From the NCBI GenBank assembly GCA_965153455.1, contig OZ234494.1, positions 26,589,354 to 26,653,353 of the forward strand: a stretch of 64,000 nucleotides of DNA, written 5' to 3'. This document shows positions 60,549-64,000 of the stretch, in pieces. How positions within the stretch are numbered: position 1 is the stretch's first letter; the number at the start of each line of letters is the position of its first letter. The position numbers and the translations under genes were made by a program. The notes under the pieces were generated by a model, which made no database searches, was not told the DNA's origin, and saw only the letters and a program-made list of their open reading frames with translations. Source of the DNA: Sphagnum compactum. Its lineage: Eukaryota > Bryophyta > Sphagnopsida > Sphagnales.

Positions 60549-62735
60549 ATGTCGTCGTTCAAATCTTGCTTGAGATATTGCGTAGTAGTGATGACGAGCT
60601 TTCTTGTGATAAGCTTCACTAATTTAGCTTCTGATCATCCTTTCGTACATGGTCAACCCACCAACTTCAGCTTTACGAGCTTCAACTCCAAATCTGTTCA
60701 AGACGAGATCATTCTTTTGGATGATGCGGCACTATACGACTCCGACTTCATTGTGCTCAATTCTATGAATTCAGCTACTGGAACAGGTTCTCATTGCGGT
60801 AAGCTCATGTATAAAGAGAAGGTGCAAATGTTCTACCCTTCCACGGGTGCTGTAGCTTCCTTTCAGACCTCGTTCACGTTCTCCATCCTTCCTGCACTTG
60901 GGCAAGTACCCGGGGATGGCTTTGCATTCACATTCATGGCGGACAACGTTACGGAAGGAACCGATGGTGGGACCATGTGCGTAGAAGTACAGCGAAGTGA
61001 TGGATCCCAGGCCAATTCGTATTTCGCAGTGGAGTTCGACACCTTTCAGAATCCCGAACACAATGATCCGAGTAACAACCATGTAGGACTTGATGTCAAC
61101 AGCTTCACCTCAGTGACCACCTACAATCTTTGTAATTACACGAGTAACCATACACATTGCTCGTATCTCGCCAACCCCGACACAAACTTTACTGCGTGGA
61201 TTGATTATGATGCGACAACAGAGGCGCTCGACATTTGGTTTGCAAATGGATCAGCAGCTGCTGGTGGAATCCATAAACCAAATCAACCAGTGATCCATTT
61301 CAACCTGAATCAGTCCAACAGTCTGTCTAATGTCTTCAGCGACGCTTACATGTATGTCGGTTTCAGTGGAAGCGTCGGGCGAGCCAGGGAGATAAACCAA
61401 ATCGAGTCATGGAGCTTCGCGAGTAGTGGCTTGCCTGTTCCACCAGGTCCTCCCTCTGCTCCGAGTCCAGCACCTGAAACTTCGAAGCTCGCCAATTCTA
61501 GCCAAACGGTGCCTGTCGACATTATTGTTAGCGTCGTCGTGATCATCGTTCTCCTTCTTGTAGTGTTGGCATGCGTCATTTGGTGTACCCAACATCGCCG
61601 AAAGATGACAATCAAGCTGCCTGCCGTGTCCGATCACCACATCCTCAATATTGGACCCCGGAAGTTCAATTTCTTGGAACTATGCATCGCGACGAAGAAT
61701 TTCAGCGAAGAGCAGTTGCTAGGGAGCGGCGGTTGCGGCTCAGTCTATAAGGGTGTTCTGCAAGACACCGGTTCTCTTGTTGCTGTCAAGCGGATAACGA
61801 AACAGTCGGAGCAAGGAGAAACTGATTTCGTGGCCGAGATTTCTGTGATCAGCCAAGTTCGTCATCGCAACTTGGTCCAGTTACGAGGATGGTGCCATGA
61901 AGAGGGCAAACTGCTGCTCGTGTATGATTTCATGAGCAACACAAGCCTCGACAAATGGTTGTTTATAAAACCTGAGAAATTCAGGGACGCTCCTCCTCCT
62001 GCTGTCCTGAGTTGGGAGCTACGATACAACATCTTGACAGGAGTGGCAGCAGCTTTATACTACTTGCACGAGGAATGGGAGCAATGCATTCTGCATCGTG
62101 ACATCAAAGCTAGCAATGTTATGCTAGACACAAATTTCAAAGCAAAACTGGGAGACTTTGGATTAGCAAGATTGATTGACCATGACAAGCTCCCCCATAC
62201 CAGCTTGTTGGCTGGTACCTTGGGATATCTAGCACCGGAGCTTCCACACACATGTAAAGCTACCAAAGCCACAGATGTGTACAGTTTTGGCATTTTGTCA
62301 CTGGAAGTTGCATGCGGGCGGCGAGTCTTCAGCCCGATTGCACCACAGTCCCGAACACTGTTACTCGACTATGTGTGGCAGGAGCACAAGAAGAAAAGCA
62401 TAGTGAATGTGGTGGATCCGAGATTGGAGATGGATTTTGTTGAGGAAGAAGTGTTGCGTGTACTCCATGTGGGTCTTTTGTGTTCTCATCCTGATCCTGA
62501 AGCAAGACCGAACATGCGATTAGTAAACCGATATCTAAATGGCGAGGTATTGATGCCGTCTCTCCCTGAGTTGCAACCAGAGGTGTCCTACTCCATGGAT
62601 GGACAAGTTGAAGATACAAAATCAACAGAGCATACTGCCACCTTAGAACTCCAAATTCAATCCTGCATCACTGAAGAAGACCCAGCTAAGTCTTTCACCA
62701 ATTTCTTATCAAAAAGTGACAACTCAATCATCTAG
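60549..62735 (+). CDS. L-type lectin-domain receptor kinase, intronless
   Basis: Single-exon gene of 728 residues. ATG 60549 was chosen because the paralogue also starts there and a signal peptide follows directly. Domains: signal peptide about 1-27; legume-lectin domain about 37-290, with the metal/sugar-site region AVEFDTFQNPE (160-170) and NNHVGLDVNS (176-185); a proline-rich stalk (295-315); transmembrane helix about 325-345; kinase about 386-655. Kinase landmarks are GSGGCGSVYKG (392-402), VAVK (K414), E430, HRDIKASN (517-523), DFGLAR (536-541) and APE (562-564), so all catalytic residues are present and it is of the RD type. It is expected at the plasma membrane as a receptor for extracellular ligands such as nucleotides or glycans. 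The actual ligand cannot be inferred. The kinase-less paralogue lies 37 kb upstream in the same orientation. Confidence 0.96.
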   Translation: MSSFKSCLRYCVVVMTSFLVISFTNLASDHPFVHGQPTNFSFTSFNSKSVQDEIILLDDAALYDSDFIVLNSMNSATGTGSHCGKLMYKEKVQMFYPSTGAVASFQTSFTFSILPALGQVPGDGFAFTFMADNVTEGTDGGTMCVEVQRSDGSQANSYFAVEFDTFQNPEHNDPSNNHVGLDVNSFTSVTTYNLCNYTSNHTHCSYLANPDTNFTAWIDYDATTEALDIWFANGSAAAGGIHKPNQPVIHFNLNQSNSLSNVFSDAYMYVGFSGSVGRAREINQIESWSFASSGLPVPPGPPSAPSPAPETSKLANSSQTVPVDIIVSVVVIIVLLLVVLACVIWCTQHRRKMTIKLPAVSDHHILNIGPRKFNFLELCIATKNFSEEQLLGSGGCGSVYKGVLQDTGSLVAVKRITKQSEQGETDFVAEISVISQVRHRNLVQLRGWCHEEGKLLLVYDFMSNTSLDKWLFIKPEKFRDAPPPAVLSWELRYNILTGVAAALYYLHEEWEQCILHRDIKASNVMLDTNFKAKLGDFGLARLIDHDKLPHTSLLAGTLGYLAPELPHTCKATKATDVYSFGILSLEVACGRRVFSPIAPQSRTLLLDYVWQEHKKKSIVNVVDPRLEMDFVEEEVLRVLHVGLLCSHPDPEARPNMRLVNRYLNGEVLMPSLPELQPEVSYSMDGQVEDTKSTEHTATLELQIQSCITEEDPAKSFTNFLSKSDNSII

Positions 62736-63705
62736 AAAATTGCAGTTCAATTTGAAAACCTTTTGTTAACTTTTCCTCTTTGAAATCTTCCATCTAGTTG
62801 CAATTGAGATGTTAGTAAGTGTCAAGGTCTCCTGCTGTAGGAAAAGCTATATCCTGTCGTAGAGGAATCACTATGGACAATTTCGTCACTCAAGGTCTGA
62901 AGAACAGGTCTGAATGTGTTCACTCCAATGTTACCAGTTTACAATCCACATACAAGGAACTAGTTGCTAACTAGTTTCCCCTGCTCATGATACTACTCTT
63001 TCCATGTATGTGCACATAATGGCTGCTGCACTCTGAAACATGCATGGCTGGATAAACATTCGAAAGAAACTGCGCACATCAACTAAACACAGTCCAAAGA
63101 GCTTCGACTGCACTAGCATGATCTTGAAGCCTGAGGAGACAAGAAGAATGGGGCTTTTCCAGACCAAACAAGTTCAGAGCCATCAACAATCTTTCTTTCC
63201 CCTCAAGCACAGATCCCAACTCTGAACATGCTCAAAAACCGCTGCTGCTCACACAGGGTCTTTGGTGATTCTTGTGAAATCATCAACCAGGCTGCTTAGG
63301 TGTACTTTGTGTTTCATACCAAAATCTGTAGTGAAATCATTAACAAAAAGAAAAACTCACAAGCTAGCAAATACCATGATCCACTTAGCACTGTCAATAA
63401 CTAAAGCTATTGGCACAAGGAGATAGATTCTCATTGTAGATATGTGCACCCAGTAGTATCCATGCTTCTTTCATTGTTGTGAGTGCACTGTAGACTACTC
63501 TGTGTGTGTGTGTGTGTGCGCTCACTCAATATGGTTCAGTGTTATGCAGCTACTCAAGGAAAAAAATAGGGCACCACAAGGTGTATCCTTACCTACCTGA
63601 GTTGGGTCAATCCATGGTAATGATAGCCAATGGCCTAGGGGACTTGCCCCATTGCAATTCAGAGTGTTGGCCCTAGCATCTTCCTTAGCAGGGGCATGCC
63701 TGTCA
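62736..63705. other. 3' flank of the lectin receptor kinase
   Basis: Probable 3' untranslated and flanking sequence. A (TG)n microsatellite lies at about 63501-63518. No gene was recognised. Confidence 0.4.
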
Positions 63706-63800
63706 TGAGCAGCTTGCATTCCCATAAACTCCCATGGCCCCCACCGAGCAAAAACTAACTTGCAGAATCAACTTGTAGATAAACTGAAGAAGCACAAAAT
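63706..63800 (+). repeat. block homologous to the 3' end of the broken lectin gene
   Basis: GCAGCTTGC at 63709, then a CTCCCATGGCCCCCACC block, GCAAAAACT.AACTTGCA and AAACTGAAGAAGCA match 24783-24876 in order. In the broken copy this block directly follows the transmembrane segment. Here it lies about 1 kb beyond the kinase stop codon. Confidence 0.75.
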
Positions 63801-64000
63801 GTAAGAAGCTTTCTAAGTTTTGCAATGAATGGGATCTTGAAATCCAATCATTAAATGAAATTGCTCTTGTGGGCTGAAATTGAAAATGCAGAGACCCAGA
63901 ATTTGTAACTAACCAGTCTCTTTACCCTTCAAAATGTAGCACCAGGTCCAAGGCAGTATGGTAACGAAGCCTCTTGTGGTAGAAGCTCTGGTATTTGGAA
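63801..64000. other. noncoding, nothing recognised
   Basis: No feature was seen to the end of the window. Confidence 0.4.

Noticed and set aside
1-64000. tRNA, rRNA or spliceosomal RNA genes
   Set aside because: Looked for characteristic conserved words by eye and saw none. A covariance-model search would be decisive and could not be run.

Overview
The window is nuclear DNA from a land plant. It holds three intact intron-rich housekeeping genes with GT-AG introns, one intact intronless legume-lectin receptor kinase gene, and relics of PPR-DYW and organellar DNA-binding (OSB) genes. These sit in a very AT-rich background full of degenerate repeats. The style of the PPR relics, with long runs of near-identical repeats, makes me favour a non-seed plant such as a fern or lycophyte. 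That placement is an inference, and a moss or hornwort is not excluded.

Layout. 1-17.9 kb is a repeat-rich desert containing two copies of one dispersed repeat (0.6-1.9 and 10.4-12.4 kb). A cluster of broken gene pieces lies at 5.9-8.7 kb: a helicase-like scrap, an OSB relic and a PPR-DYW pseudogene. At 17.97-19.60 kb is a long, almost perfect inverted repeat with 585-bp arms, apparently a young fold-back element. 20-23.3 kb holds a 60-bp tandem array, hairpins and an older 0.9-kb fold-back element. 23.7-24.8 kb is a broken lectin receptor gene that has lost its kinase.

27-48 kb is a housekeeping island. HDS (minus strand, 19 exons) is the [4Fe-4S] enzyme of the plastid MEP pathway. Next comes a small S26-family protein (minus, 4 exons) whose catalytic residues appear to be missing. 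Then comes STT3 (plus, 22 exons), the catalytic subunit of oligosaccharyltransferase. The S26-like and STT3 genes are divergent, and their shared upstream region carries a 295-bp tandem duplication. I see no operon-like or pathway link among the three.

48.7-49.4 kb is a 27-bp minisatellite. 50.6-52.4 kb is a second PPR-DYW pseudogene (minus strand) that shares two nonsense codons with the first. 52.5-60 kb is again AT-rich noncoding DNA with small duplications and a palindromic MITE. 60.5-62.7 kb is the intact lectin receptor kinase, in the same orientation as the broken copy. A block at 63.7 kb matches the 3' end of the broken copy, so that copy appears to have lost about 2.1 kb, including its kinase.

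Exon boundaries were assigned by eye from GT/AG sites, continuous reading frame and remembered family alignments. No search was run.
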